Assembly (NCBI RefSeq): GCF_030297015.1
Contig: NZ_AP028056.1
Coordinates: 1,870,939 to 1,934,938, forward strand
Direction of reading: 5' to 3'
DNA: 64,000 nucleotides
Source of the DNA: Brooklawnia propionicigenes
GTDB taxonomy: Bacteria; Actinomycetota; Actinomycetes; Propionibacteriales; Propionibacteriaceae
The translations under genes were made by a program, and so were the position numbers. This document shows positions 43,801 to 52,569 of this stretch, one piece after another (position 1 is the stretch's first letter; each line of letters opens with the position of its first letter). The notes under the pieces were generated by a model. It was not told where the DNA came from, did not search any database, and saw only the letters and a program-made list of their open reading frames with translations.

Positions 43801-44913
43801 TGCACCGCGACCGACGCGGCCGGGAACACCGGGTCCGGCGAGCTGCTGGTCGTCGTGACCGACACGACGGCGCCCGACCTCACCCTCCCGGTCGTCGCTC
43901 CCCAGGAGGCGACCGGAGCCGCGGGGGCCGTGGTCGCGTTCGAGGCGACCGGGTTCGACCTGGTCGACGAGGACGTGCCGGTCGTGTGCGCACCGGCCTC
44001 GGGCTCGATGTTCCCCCTCGGTGCCACGGAGGTGAGCTGCAGCGCCGAGGACTCGCGGGGCAACCGCGTGTCCCGCTCGTTCGAGGTGACGGTCGTGGAC
44101 ACGACCGCCCCGGTCGTCACCGTCACACCGGTGACGGTCGAGGCCACCTCGCCGGACGGTGCCGCGGTTGCGTACACCGCCACGGCCGTCGACCTCGTCG
44201 ACGGGACGGTCCCCGTGACCTGCACGCCGGCCCCGGGGAGCGTGTTCCCCCTGGGGGCCTCCGAGGTCGAGTGCGAGGCCGTGGACGCCGCCGGCAACTG
44301 GGCGGTCACCCGCCACGGGGGCATCACGGTGGTCGACACCACGGCGCCCACGTTGTCCGTGCCGGGCAGCCTGACGGTGACCGCGACGTCCGCGGCCGGC
44401 GCGGCCGTGTACTACGCGGTCTCCGCGACGGACCTGGCCGACCCGGACCCCCTGGTCGCGTGCAGCGTCGCCTCGGGTGCGGTCGTCCCGCTCGGCACCA
44501 CGACCGTGACGTGCACCGCCACCGACGCGTCGGGCAGCACCGCGCAGAGGTCGTTCACCGTCACCGTCCAGGTGGCGTGGTCGGGCCTGGCGGCGCCGAT
44601 CTCCGTCGACGGCAGGGCGGCCTTCAAGTCCGGGTCCACCATCCCGGTGAAGTTCTCGCTCACGGGCGCGAGCGCCGGGGCCACCGGAGCGCCGGCGACC
44701 CTGTCCGTGGCGAAGGTCGGCGCGGCAGGCGGGGAGGAGAGCCTCACGGTGCTCTCCACCTCGGCGGCGGACTCGGGCAACCAGTTCCGGGTGTCCTCGG
44801 GCCAGTACGTCTACAACCTGAGCACGAAGGGCTGGGGCGAGGGCGTCTACGTCCTGCGGCTCGACCTCGGTGACGGGGTGGACCGGGCGACGCAGATCAC
44901 CGTGCGTCGCTGA
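40819..44913 (+). CDS. Secreted protein with 14 HYR-type repeats
   Basis: 1364-aa exported protein. A twin-Arg-rich signal region (RRSRPVATVLAVLALVLTGW, cleavage near ASA-DT) is followed by an N-terminal domain (about 45-150) and fourteen HYR (immunoglobulin-like hyalin) repeats of about 82 aa. Each begins DTTxPxL, contains VEATGPxGA and LGTTxVxCSA, and holds a Cys pair. The C-terminal domain (about 1255-1364) has the PxKF pattern, SGSTIPVKFSLTG, ending in an all-beta VLRLDLGDG segment. No LPxTG anchor or membrane helix. Likely an extracellular adhesion or matrix protein. It starts 58 bp past IS1380 copy 1 and is the first passenger gene. Confidence 0.88.
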   Translation: MSVAPRHRARSAPRPVRRSRPVATVLAVLALVLTGWIAPASADTISSSLGMDGRTTVVAGSSTVVDFWLVQTSDDGRPNCNVNPGTLRLAVAPAVTVTAPTLVIRDCGQAAGVPVTFSGATPGEYVVTASMDDVRGGSFTSATFTLTVAAPADTTAPVLALPGPLTVEATGPSGAPAAWTASAYDEGDAASTPVTCTPASGSTVGLGTTTVTCTSVDSRGNTATGTFGVTVVDTTGPVMSPQTVTAEATSGGGAVVTLAVTAHDLVDGPVGVLCQTPAGDLYPLGTTEVGCSASDSRGNGSTTTATVTVADTIPPSISVQDLTVEATSAAGAVVEYVATAADAVSGPVPVVCGTASGAVFPLGTTTVHCEATDAAGNTGYASFQVTVADTTAPTLTLQSVTVEATGPSGAVAAFATSAHDDVDGELEVSCSPTAGSLFALGTTTVACSSTDAAGQTASGELTVTVVDTTPPVLDLTDLVLEATGPDGVVATPIAPSATDLVDGVLPVDCGIAPDTLFPLGVTEVACSVEDRAGNPASGTWTIRVVDTTPPVLQVQDLVQEATGPDGAVVTFAPVVTDAVSPDLVAGCAPASGSTFGLGSTPVSCSATDAAGNTGVAAFVVTVEDTTAPAYAPADVVVEATGADGAVATWGTTAHDLVEGPITASCTPAPGSVFPIGTTTVECSVADSLDNRTTAFLTVTVEDTVGPELTLPGTVVAEATGLDGADVTFRASAVDLVDGETEVDCRPASDSRFALGSTTVTCSSRDAQGNTTEGSFEVLVQDTTGPVVSVASRTVEATGPDGAVVDLEATARDAVDGDRPVICVPASGSTFPLGETTVTCESFDSRDNRGVTEVTVTVGDTTAPALTLVDVVAEATGPLGAEVTYVATAVDVVDGDVDVTCDPPSGSLFAIGATTVGCSASDTRGNTAEDTLEVLVRDTTAPRLTLTGATVEATGPNGATATFTATAEDRVDGDVTVACDYASGATFPVGTTTVACTATDAAGNTGSGELLVVVTDTTAPDLTLPVVAPQEATGAAGAVVAFEATGFDLVDEDVPVVCAPASGSMFPLGATEVSCSAEDSRGNRVSRSFEVTVVDTTAPVVTVTPVTVEATSPDGAAVAYTATAVDLVDGTVPVTCTPAPGSVFPLGASEVECEAVDAAGNWAVTRHGGITVVDTTAPTLSVPGSLTVTATSAAGAAVYYAVSATDLADPDPLVACSVASGAVVPLGTTTVTCTATDASGSTAQRSFTVTVQVAWSGLAAPISVDGRAAFKSGSTIPVKFSLTGASAGATGAPATLSVAKVGAAGGEESLTVLSTSAADSGNQFRVSSGQYVYNLSTKGWGEGVYVLRLDLGDGVDRATQITVRR

Positions 44914-44922
44914 TCCGATCCA

Positions 44923-44960
44923 GCACGAGGGCTCCCGGCGTGGCCGGGGGCCCCTCGTGC
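44923..44960. terminator. Strong bidirectional terminator
   Basis: Long inverted repeat: GCACGAGGG-CTCCCGGC and GCCGGGGG-CCCCTCGTGC around a GTG loop (44923-44960). It lies between the convergent HYR gene and the P-type ATPase gene. Confidence 0.75.
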
Positions 44961-44978
44961 GCGCGGGCCCCGCCTTGC

Positions 44979-47759
44979 TCAGGACGCCGTCAGGGTGGGC
45001 GGGAAGACCCGCCGCAGGGCCGCCTTCGCCACCTCGACCACCAGGAAGACCCCCACCGCGATACCGAGGGTCAGCCCCCAGTAGGACGCGGGCAGCGGCG
45101 CGGAGCCGAACAGCGTGTTCATGACGGGCGCGTAGACGAACAGCGCCTGGAGGGCGAGGAGCGCCGCCACCGAGAGCCACACCACCTTGTTCGAGAACCA
45201 CTGCCCCAGCCGCAGGCTCGACCCGCGCAGGTTGCGGCAGTTGAACAGGTACCCCACCTGGCCCATGGCCAGCGTCGTCACCGCGAGCGTCTGCGCCTGG
45301 GCGTCGGCGATGCCCTGCCCACGGGCCAGGTAGTACATCGCCCAGGTCGCGCCACCGATCAGGAGGGACGTGAGGGCGATCTGGGCCAGCGCGGCCTTGT
45401 CGACGATCGCCCCGCCGGGGATCCGCGGGGGCCGGCGCATGACGTCCGGCTCGGCCGGCTCGAAGGCGAGTGCGAGCGACAGCGTCACCCCGGCGATGAG
45501 GTTCACCCAGAGGATCTGCACCGGCGCGAGGGGGAGGGCCAGGCCGAGCATGACGGCGGTGAGCAGCACCAGCGACTGCGCCCCGTTCGTCGGCAGCAGG
45601 AAGACGATCGACTTCTGGATGTTGTCGAACGTCCGGCGTCCCTCCTCCACAGCCTTCTCGATGGTGGCGAAGTTGTCGTCGGCCAGGACGATCTCGGCCG
45701 CCTCCTTGGTGGCCTCCGTGCCCTTGATCCCCATGGCGACGCCGACGTCGGCCCGGCGCAGCGCCGGGGCGTCGTTGACGCCGTCCCCGGTCATGGCGAC
45801 GACCTCGCCGTTCGCCTGCAGGGCCTGGACGAGACGGAGCTTGTGCTCGGGGCTGACCCGGGCGAACGTGTCGTACCGGCGGACGATCCCGCGGAGGTCC
45901 TCGTCGCTCGCGGCGTCGAGCTCCCGGCCGGTGATCGCCTCGTCGGCGGTGTCCGTCGAGGTGTCGATGATGCCCATCTGGCGACCGATGGCGGTTGCCG
46001 TCCCGGTGTGGTCGCCGGTGATCATCTTTACGCGGATGCCGGCCTCCTTGGCCTCGGCGACCGCGTCGATCGCCTCGGGACGGGGCGGGTCCAGGATGCC
46101 GACGACCCCGAGCAGCACCAGGTCGCCGTCCAGGTCGCCGAGGGTGAGGGTCTGGTCCCCGCTCTCGTTCGCACCCTGCTCGGCCGTCCGGCGGGCGGCG
46201 GCGAGGACCCGCAGCCCGCGGGCGCCGAGCTCCTCGACGCGGGCGTCCCACGCGGCGCGGTCGAGGGCGTGGGGCTGCCCGTCGGGGCCGAGCTCGGTGG
46301 CGCAGCGGTCCATGACGCGGTCGGGCGCGCCCTTTACGTGGACGACGACGTGCCCCTCAGGGGTCCGGTCGAGCGTCGCCATGAGCTTGTGCTCCGACTC
46401 GAAGGGCACGGCGGCCAGCCGCTCGTGGCCGTCCGCGTCGAACCCGACCTTCGCGGCCAGGGCGAGCAGGGCGCCCTCGGTGGGCTCGCCGACGACGCTC
46501 CACCGGCCCTCCTGCTCCGCCAGCGTCGAGTCGTTGGCGACGGCCATCGCGGTGACGAGCGCGCGCAGGTCGGCGTCGGCGTCCAGCGTCGCGTCCCGCC
46601 CCTCGGCGGTCACCCGGCCGGACGGCTCGTAGCCGAGGCCCTCCACCTCGTAGGCCCGCGCGGGCGTGACGACGTCCTGCACCGTCATCTCGTTCTTGGT
46701 GAGGGTGCCGGTCTTGTCCGAGCAGATCACGGTCACCGAGCCGAGGGTCTCCACGGACGTCAGGCGCCGGGTGATGGCGTTGCGCCCGGCCATGTGCTGG
46801 ACGCCCCGCGCGAGGGTGATGGTCACGACGGCGGGCAGGCCCTCGGGGATCGCCCCGACGGCGAACGCGACCGCTGCCGTCAGCAGCAGGGCGATCGGGT
46901 AGTCGTGGACGGTCCCGCCGAAGACCATCATGAGCACGGCCACGCCCAGGATGATCTTGGACAGCAGCACGCTGAACCGGTGGATCTTCCTCTCCAGCGG
47001 CGTCTGCAGCTGCTCGACGGAGTCGATCATCGAGCTGATGCGGCCGATCTCCGTCTGCGGCCCGGTGGCGACGACGACGCCGGTCCCGCGCCCGCTGACC
47101 ACGAGGCTGCCGGAGTACGCGACGCAGAAGCGGTCGCCGATGCCGGCGTCCTCGTCGACGGGCTCCGTCTGCTTGTTCACCGGCTCGGACTCGCCCGTCA
47201 GGCCGGACTCCTCGGTGCGCAGCTCGGTGGCCGCGACGACCCGGAGGTCCGCCGGAACGCGGTCCCCCGACTTGAGTCGCACCACGTCGCCGGGCACGAG
47301 CGTGTCCGCCTCGACCTCCGACCACCGGCCGTCCCGCCGGACGTGCGCCGTGAGCGACAGCATGGTCCGCAGGCCCTCGAGGGCGCGCTGCGCCCGCCCC
47401 TCCTGGACGAAGCCGATGACGGCGTTGATGACCGCCACCGCGAGGATGACCGCCATGTCGACCCACTCGCCCAGCACGGCCTTGAGCACGGCGGCGGCGA
47501 GTAGCACGTAGATGAGGACGTCGTTGAAGTGCCGTGCGAGCCTCAGCCAGGCCGGGTCCGGCTCGGCCTCGGGCAGCCGGTTCGGCCCGTACCGGTCGAG
47601 CCGCTCGGCGGCCTCGGGCCCGGAGAGGCCGGCATCCGTCACGCCCAGCTCAGCGAGCACGGCGTCGACCGGGCGCGCGTGGGCGGTGCCCACCGCAGCC
47701 CGAGCGTCGTCGTCCACGGCCCGGTCGGGCTGGGGCGGCTCGGAGATGGTGTGCGTCAT
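44979..47759 (-). CDS. PII-type P-type cation-transporting ATPase
   Basis: 926-aa P-type ATPase with the full set of PII features: N-terminal cation-ATPase domain (GLSGPEAAERLDRYGPNRLPE), LTGESEPV in the actuator, the M4 motif AVGAIPEGLPAVVTI, the phosphorylation site SDKTGTLTKNEMTV, and the hinge TGDGVNDAPALRRADVGVAMG. Ten membrane helices are likely. Compared with SERCA, M4 Glu is kept, but M5 reads PTNGAQ (Glu to Gln) and M6 NLIAGVTLSLALAFEP lacks the Thr-Asp pair that binds calcium, so calcium transport is doubtful. It is the last gene of the operon with the antiporter-like subunits, 19 bp after them. Confidence 0.93.
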   Translation of the reverse strand: MTHTISEPPQPDRAVDDDARAAVGTAHARPVDAVLAELGVTDAGLSGPEAAERLDRYGPNRLPEAEPDPAWLRLARHFNDVLIYVLLAAAVLKAVLGEWVDMAVILAVAVINAVIGFVQEGRAQRALEGLRTMLSLTAHVRRDGRWSEVEADTLVPGDVVRLKSGDRVPADLRVVAATELRTEESGLTGESEPVNKQTEPVDEDAGIGDRFCVAYSGSLVVSGRGTGVVVATGPQTEIGRISSMIDSVEQLQTPLERKIHRFSVLLSKIILGVAVLMMVFGGTVHDYPIALLLTAAVAFAVGAIPEGLPAVVTITLARGVQHMAGRNAITRRLTSVETLGSVTVICSDKTGTLTKNEMTVQDVVTPARAYEVEGLGYEPSGRVTAEGRDATLDADADLRALVTAMAVANDSTLAEQEGRWSVVGEPTEGALLALAAKVGFDADGHERLAAVPFESEHKLMATLDRTPEGHVVVHVKGAPDRVMDRCATELGPDGQPHALDRAAWDARVEELGARGLRVLAAARRTAEQGANESGDQTLTLGDLDGDLVLLGVVGILDPPRPEAIDAVAEAKEAGIRVKMITGDHTGTATAIGRQMGIIDTSTDTADEAITGRELDAASDEDLRGIVRRYDTFARVSPEHKLRLVQALQANGEVVAMTGDGVNDAPALRRADVGVAMGIKGTEATKEAAEIVLADDNFATIEKAVEEGRRTFDNIQKSIVFLLPTNGAQSLVLLTAVMLGLALPLAPVQILWVNLIAGVTLSLALAFEPAEPDVMRRPPRIPGGAIVDKAALAQIALTSLLIGGATWAMYYLARGQGIADAQAQTLAVTTLAMGQVGYLFNCRNLRGSSLRLGQWFSNKVVWLSVAALLALQALFVYAPVMNTLFGSAPLPASYWGLTLGIAVGVFLVVEVAKAALRRVFPPTLTAS

Positions 47760-47778
47760 CGTCGGTCCTTTCTGGGGG

Positions 47779-49605
47779 TCACTGCCCGGGAAGGGTCAGG
47801 CTGAGCAGGAGGGCGAGGGTCACGAGCGCGGCCATGGCCGCTCCGGTCGAGCGGCGCGTGGTCCACGCCTCCATGCGGTCGAGGAGAACCTGCCGGTCCC
47901 TCGCCCACCGGGCGGGTCCCGCCGTCGTGACGGCGACCGACCGGACGGCACGCGCTCCGATCGTACCACCACTGACGACGCCCTGTCTCAGCAGGGCGGC
48001 CCCGCGCTCACAGGTGACCACCAGGTCACCGGCCGGGACGGGCAGGACGGGCAGCGTCCGGCGTCGTGCGACGGCGCGGGCGAGCGCGGCGAGCGCAAGG
48101 CCGAGGAGCACGGGCCAGGTCGCGTCCCACACGACGACACCGGTCGGCGCGTCCACCGCCGCGAGGACACGGACCGGCAGCACCGCGGTGGCCGCGACCA
48201 CCGCGGCGAGCAGGAGCAGCCACGGCACGAGGGACGTCCCTGCCGTGCCGGTCACCGTGCCGGTCGCCGTGCCGGTCGCCGTGCCGGACGCAGTGCCGGT
48301 CGCCGTGCCGGACGGCGTGACCCCGGACGTGCCGGGCCCCGGCCGCGCCGCGGTCCCGTGCGCGGACCACCCGGGCACGAGGAGGAGCAGGCGCACCATG
48401 AGCACGGTCGTCCCGGCGGCGGCGAGGGACAGGGCCAGGCCCACGGCGTCGCCGACGGCGGCGAGCTCCAGGCCGTGCTTGACCCACCCCTTCGCCACGG
48501 CCCCGCTGGTCGCGGGCAGCCCGGCGAGCGAGGCCGCCGCGAGCACCATGCCGACGAGCAGCACCCGGTGCGTCCGCCTCGAGGCCGTGCGCCGGACGAG
48601 ACCGACCCCGAGGAAGAGGGCGGCCTTCGCCAGGCCGTGGTGCAGCGCGTACACGGCAGCGCCCGCGAGTGCGACGGGCGCCGCCTCCGGCACCCGGAGC
48701 GCCACGCCCACCAGGACGGTGAGGAACCCCATCTGGCTGACGCTCGAGTACGCCAGCACCACCTTGGGGTCGCGCTGGGTGAGGCCCAGCGCCACGCCGG
48801 CGAAGGCGGTGAGCACACCGGCGACGATCACCACGTCGGACCACGAGACCAGCGCCGCCTCACCCGCCGGCAGCAGCCGCACCCAACCGACCAGGCCCGC
48901 CTTGATCATCGCGCCGCTCAGCGCGGCGCTGGCGGGGAACGGCGCGGCCGGGTGCGCGAGGGGCAGCCACACGTGCAGGCCGATGACGCCCGCCTTGATG
49001 CCGAACCCCGCGAGCAGGAGACCGATCAGGAGATCCCGGTGGTCCGACGTCGCGACGGTCGCGGCGACGTCGTCCAGGCACAGGCCGGGCGCCTCGGACA
49101 CGGCGAGGAGCAGCGCCCCGAGCAGCAGCGTCTCGCCGATCACGGCGAGCACGACGTAGACCCGGCCCGCCCGGCGCGCCGCATCGGTCCGGGTGTGGAC
49201 GACGAGGCCGTAGGCGGCGAACGTCATCACCACGAACGCGGAGTAGAAGGTCACGACGTCCGTCGCGACGATCAGCCCCACGTTGCCGGTGAGGGCGAGC
49301 ATCCAGAGGACGGCGTACCCCCGGTGCTGCTCGACCTCCGCGCGGCTGTAGGCCCCGGCTGCCGCCCACACGAGTGCCGTCAGCAGCAGCAGGAGCCGCC
49401 CGACGTCGTCGACGCCGGGCTGGACGCCCAGCAGCAACCAGTCCAGGCGGAGCGCCGGGAGGGCCTCCCCGAGCAGGGCGAGGACGGCGGCCGGCGCCGG
49501 GGCGGCGACGAGCAACCAGGACGTGCGCGGACCTGGCCGCGCGGCCAGGAGCACCGCGGCGAGGACGGGGAGGAGGACCGGGCCGAGCCAGAGGAGGACG
49601 CTCAC
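47779..49605 (-). CDS. NuoL/MrpA-like proton-conducting membrane subunit
   Basis: 608-aa member of the complex-I/Mrp antiporter-like family (Proton_antipo_M). About 14 membrane helices. Conserved charged residues: Glu in TM5 (AVIGETLLLGALL), Lys in FGIKAGVIGLHVWLPLAHPAAPFPASAALSGAMIKAG, Lys in HHGLAKAALF and Lys in GAVAKGWVKHG. A low-complexity GT-rich linker near residue 440 is encoded by a 12-bp tandem repeat, and the C-terminal tail has a further helix. GTG at 49605 overlaps the next gene upstream (GTGA). Couples proton movement to ion exchange if functional, but no NADH-oxidising or hydrogenase partner is nearby. Confidence 0.85.
   Translation of the reverse strand: MSVLLWLGPVLLPVLAAVLLAARPGPRTSWLLVAAPAPAAVLALLGEALPALRLDWLLLGVQPGVDDVGRLLLLLTALVWAAAGAYSRAEVEQHRGYAVLWMLALTGNVGLIVATDVVTFYSAFVVMTFAAYGLVVHTRTDAARRAGRVYVVLAVIGETLLLGALLLAVSEAPGLCLDDVAATVATSDHRDLLIGLLLAGFGIKAGVIGLHVWLPLAHPAAPFPASAALSGAMIKAGLVGWVRLLPAGEAALVSWSDVVIVAGVLTAFAGVALGLTQRDPKVVLAYSSVSQMGFLTVLVGVALRVPEAAPVALAGAAVYALHHGLAKAALFLGVGLVRRTASRRTHRVLLVGMVLAAASLAGLPATSGAVAKGWVKHGLELAAVGDAVGLALSLAAAGTTVLMVRLLLLVPGWSAHGTAARPGPGTSGVTPSGTATGTASGTATGTATGTVTGTAGTSLVPWLLLLAAVVAATAVLPVRVLAAVDAPTGVVVWDATWPVLLGLALAALARAVARRRTLPVLPVPAGDLVVTCERGAALLRQGVVSGGTIGARAVRSVAVTTAGPARWARDRQVLLDRMEAWTTRRSTGAAMAALVTLALLLSLTLPGQ
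48245..48316. repeat. Six tandem copies of a 12-bp in-frame unit
   Basis: Unit GTGCCGGTCGCC with copies starting at 48245, 48257, 48269, 48281, 48293 and 48305. The 12-bp length keeps frame and encodes the GTATGTASGTATGT linker of the NuoL-like protein on the minus strand. Copy number changes would only alter linker length. Confidence 0.85.
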
Positions 49606-51152
49606 GGGCCCATCACCGCCTCGCTGATGGACAGCGCCCAGGTCAGGGGGCTCAGCGGCGACGCCGCCAGGACCCCGACGAGGAGCACGCTGACGCCGGT
49701 GACGAGGGTCGGGAGCAGCAGCCAGGGGTCACGCTCGGCCGACCGGGGACCGGCGGGCGCGGGCGCGGACCGACCGGCGGGCGCGGACCGACCGGCGGGC
49801 GCGGGTGCGGGCGTGTCCGGCGCGTAGAACCACGCGCGGGCGAGCACCGGCAGGAAGTACGCCGCGTTCAGCGCGCTGCTGAGCAGGAGCACGGGGACGA
49901 TCCAGCCCTGCCCGGCGTCCAGAGCGCCGGTGCCCAGGTACCACTTGCTGATGAAGCCCGCCGTCGGCGGGATGCCGATCATGCCCAGCGCCGCGATGGT
50001 GAACGCCGTCATCGTCAGAGGCATGCGCCGGCCGATGCCGCGCATCTCGCTGATCTTCGTGACGCCCGCCCGCTTGGCGAGGATCCCGGCGCAGTAGAAC
50101 AGGGTGACCTTCTGGATCCCCTGGTGGACGAGGTGGACCAGGCCCCCGGCCAGCCCGGCGACGCTGAGGATCGTGATGCCGAGGACCACGTAGGACAGCT
50201 GGCTCACGGTGGAGTACGCCAGGCGTCGCTTGAGGTCGTCCTGGGCGAGGGCCCGGGCGGACCCGTACACGATCGTCACGGCGGCCAGTACGGCGAGCGG
50301 GGTCAGCAGGCCGAGCTGCTGGACCAGGTGGACCCCGTACAGGTCGTGCACCACCCGCACGATCCCGTACGCGCCGGCCTTGACGACGGCGACGGCGTGC
50401 AGGAGGGCACTCACGGGCGCCGGCGCGACCATGGCCTTGGGCAGCCAGCCGTGGAGCGGGACGATGGCCGCCTTGACGGCGAGCCCGCCCACCAGCAGCA
50501 CGAAGAGGAGCGTCAGCAGTCCGGGGTGCGTGGCCGCGAGCCCGGTCAGCGGCGCGTAGTCGAGGAACTCCACCGGCCCGGCCAGGACGTGCAGCAGGGC
50601 GATCCCGACGAGCAGCACGGCGCCGCCCGCCACGCTGTAGACGAGGTAGGCGCGGGCGCCGAGCAGCGCCTTGCGCGTGCCCTGGTGGGCCACGAGCGGG
50701 TAGGTCGCGATGGTCAGGAGCTCGTAGAACAGCAGGAAGGTGACGAGGTTGCCGGCCAGCGCGATGCCGATCGTCGCGGTCACGCACAGGCTGAAGAAGC
50801 CGAAGAACCGGGACCGGCGCTGCCCGGCCTCGAGGAACCCGATCGCGTAGACGGTCGTGGTCAGCCACAGCAGCGAGGACAGCGTCACGAAGAGCAGGGG
50901 GATGCGGTCGACCCGCAGCACCAGGTCGATCCCGGGCAGCAGGGCCCGGCGCCACTCGTACTCCTGCCCGGATGCCACCCCTACGAGCAGCGCGAGCACG
51001 AGGCCGAGCTTGACGACCGCGCCGGCCATGTTGACCACGCGGCGCGGACCCTCGCTCCGCTCCGGGAGCAGGAAGATCACCACCGCCGGGACGAGTGCTG
51101 TCAGCACGAGTGCCAGCGGGAGGAGGGGCGCGAGCTCAGGCACCGCCACCAC
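49602..51152 (-). CDS. MrpD/NuoM-like proton-conducting membrane subunit
   Basis: 516-aa Proton_antipo_M protein with about 14 membrane helices. TM5 carries ELLTIATYPLVAHQG with its Glu; the TM7-TM8 region is GLAVKAAIVPLHGWLPKAMVAPAPVSALLHAVAVVKAGAYG; TM12 shows HQGIQKVTLFY and later TAGFISKWYLG. These are the ion-path Lys and Glu of MrpD/NuoM/NuoN subunits. Start GTG at 51152 follows GCAGGAG and overlaps the next gene upstream by 17 bp. Part of a four-subunit membrane module. Confidence 0.85.
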   Translation of the reverse strand: MVAVPELAPLLPLALVLTALVPAVVIFLLPERSEGPRRVVNMAGAVVKLGLVLALLVGVASGQEYEWRRALLPGIDLVLRVDRIPLLFVTLSSLLWLTTTVYAIGFLEAGQRRSRFFGFFSLCVTATIGIALAGNLVTFLLFYELLTIATYPLVAHQGTRKALLGARAYLVYSVAGGAVLLVGIALLHVLAGPVEFLDYAPLTGLAATHPGLLTLLFVLLVGGLAVKAAIVPLHGWLPKAMVAPAPVSALLHAVAVVKAGAYGIVRVVHDLYGVHLVQQLGLLTPLAVLAAVTIVYGSARALAQDDLKRRLAYSTVSQLSYVVLGITILSVAGLAGGLVHLVHQGIQKVTLFYCAGILAKRAGVTKISEMRGIGRRMPLTMTAFTIAALGMIGIPPTAGFISKWYLGTGALDAGQGWIVPVLLLSSALNAAYFLPVLARAWFYAPDTPAPAPAGRSAPAGRSAPAPAGPRSAERDPWLLLPTLVTGVSVLLVGVLAASPLSPLTWALSISEAVMGP

Positions 51153-52569
51153 CTCCTGCTCCCACCTGGACGAGCAGGACGAGGGTCTCGGGGAACAGCC
51201 CGAGGACCAGGGCGAGCAGGGCCAGGGCCAGGGCGACGGCGTCGGCCGGGTGCCGGACGACCCGCGCGCCCGGGGCCGACGAGGCCTGGAGGCACGGCTG
51301 CAGCAGGCGGGTGAGGTAGGCGGCCGTGAGGAGGCCGCCCCCCACGACCGTCACCGCCCACCACCACTGCCCGGTCTCCATGCTCGCCAGGAGGAGGTAC
51401 CACTTGCCGACGAAGCCGGCGGTGGGCGGCAGGCCGACGAGGCTCACGGCGCTGATCCCGATGGTCAGGACGGCGACCGGTCGCCGGGCGGCGGCACCCG
51501 CCAGCCCGGCGACCGTGGTGCTCCCCATCGTCACCGCGAGCAGGGAGACGGCCATGAGCAGGGCAGCCTTCGGCAGCGCGTGGGCGATCGCGTGGACCAC
51601 GCCGCCCACCCAGGCGTGGTCGGAGCCGGCGCCCGCCAGCGGCACGATCAGCAGGAGCAGGCCCAGCTGGGCCACCGTGGAGTACGCGACGAGCCGCTTG
51701 ACCTCGGTCGCCCGCAGCGCTGCGACACCGCCCCAGAGGACGGCAGCGGCGCCCAGCGCTCCGAGCAGCTGGGCGGCAGCGGCCGGAGGGACCTCCACCG
51801 GCCCGGTGAGCCAGACCCGGGCGAGCACGACGAAGGCGCTCTTGACGACCAGGGCCGAGAGCCAGGGGCTGACGGCGCTCGCCGCCGTCGCGTGAGCGGC
51901 AGGGAGCCAGAAGTGCAGGGGGAACACCGGGACCTTGAGGAGCAGGCCGGCGGTGAGGAGGGCGAGACCGAGCCGGCCCTCGGCCGTGTCCGTGAGGGTG
52001 CCGGGGATCTCGTGGAGCACCACGGTCCCGGTGGCGAGCCACACGAGGGCCGCGCCGGAGAGGAAGGCGAGGGCGGCGGCCATCTCGGCGTAGAAGTAGC
52101 GCGCGCCGGCGGCCAGGCGCCGGCGGCCGCCGCCGAGGACCACCAGGGCGGCACCGGTCACCGCGACCAGCTCCAGCATCAGGTACGCCGTGATCAGGTC
52201 GCCCGCGAGCATCACGCCGTGCAGGCCGGTGAGCAGGGCCAGGCCGAGCGGCCAGTAGGCGGGGCCGACCGCCCCGGTCCCCGGCCCCTGGGTGACCGCG
52301 AACAGCGTCGTCAGGAGGGCCACGGTGGCCGACACGAGGACGAGACCCGCGGCCAGTCCGTCCGCCACCAGCACGACGGTGGCCTGCGGGGGACCGAGCG
52401 GGACGGTCAGGACACCCGTGAGCAGGACCGACCGGGCGAGCAGGACGGCGAGCACCAGGGTCGTCGCCGCGGTGCCGACGGCGGCGACCGGCCGGTGGCG
52501 GGCAGGGAGGAGGGCGCAGGCGCCGGCGCCGAGGGCGGGCACGGCGACCAGCGCGAGGATCAGGGCCAC
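51136..52569 (-). CDS. NuoN/MrpD-like proton-conducting membrane subunit
   Basis: 477-aa third antiporter-like subunit. Diagnostic segments: LELVAVTGAALVVLGGG (TM5 Glu), GLLLKVPVFPLHFWLPAAHATAASAVSPWLSALVVKSAFVVLAR (TM7-TM8 with Lys), ALPKAALLMAVS and GFVGKWYLLLASM (TM12 Lys). I chose GTG at 52569, which overlaps the 3' end of the NuoK-like gene; the longer frame upstream reads as Arg/Pro-rich and unlike any member of the family. It is clearly diverged from the two neighbours, suggesting old duplication rather than a recent one. Confidence 0.83.
   Translation of the reverse strand: MALILALVAVPALGAGACALLPARHRPVAAVGTAATTLVLAVLLARSVLLTGVLTVPLGPPQATVVLVADGLAAGLVLVSATVALLTTLFAVTQGPGTGAVGPAYWPLGLALLTGLHGVMLAGDLITAYLMLELVAVTGAALVVLGGGRRRLAAGARYFYAEMAAALAFLSGAALVWLATGTVVLHEIPGTLTDTAEGRLGLALLTAGLLLKVPVFPLHFWLPAAHATAASAVSPWLSALVVKSAFVVLARVWLTGPVEVPPAAAAQLLGALGAAAVLWGGVAALRATEVKRLVAYSTVAQLGLLLLIVPLAGAGSDHAWVGGVVHAIAHALPKAALLMAVSLLAVTMGSTTVAGLAGAAARRPVAVLTIGISAVSLVGLPPTAGFVGKWYLLLASMETGQWWWAVTVVGGGLLTAAYLTRLLQPCLQASSAPGARVVRHPADAVALALALLALVLGLFPETLVLLVQVGAGGGGGA

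Noticed and set aside
41280-44570. Regular DNA repeats in the HYR gene as a possible CRISPR or satellite
   Set aside because: The period is about 245 bp, in frame, and explained by repeated protein domains.
41566-46251. A 1561-codon open frame on the minus strand across the HYR and ATPase genes
   Set aside because: It is a GC-rich shadow frame, low in complexity (Arg/Gly/Asp) and antisense to two well-supported genes.
44940-47504. An 854-codon plus-strand frame antisense to the P-type ATPase
   Set aside because: Composition is Arg/Gly/His-rich with no fold signals; the opposite strand has all P-type ATPase motifs.
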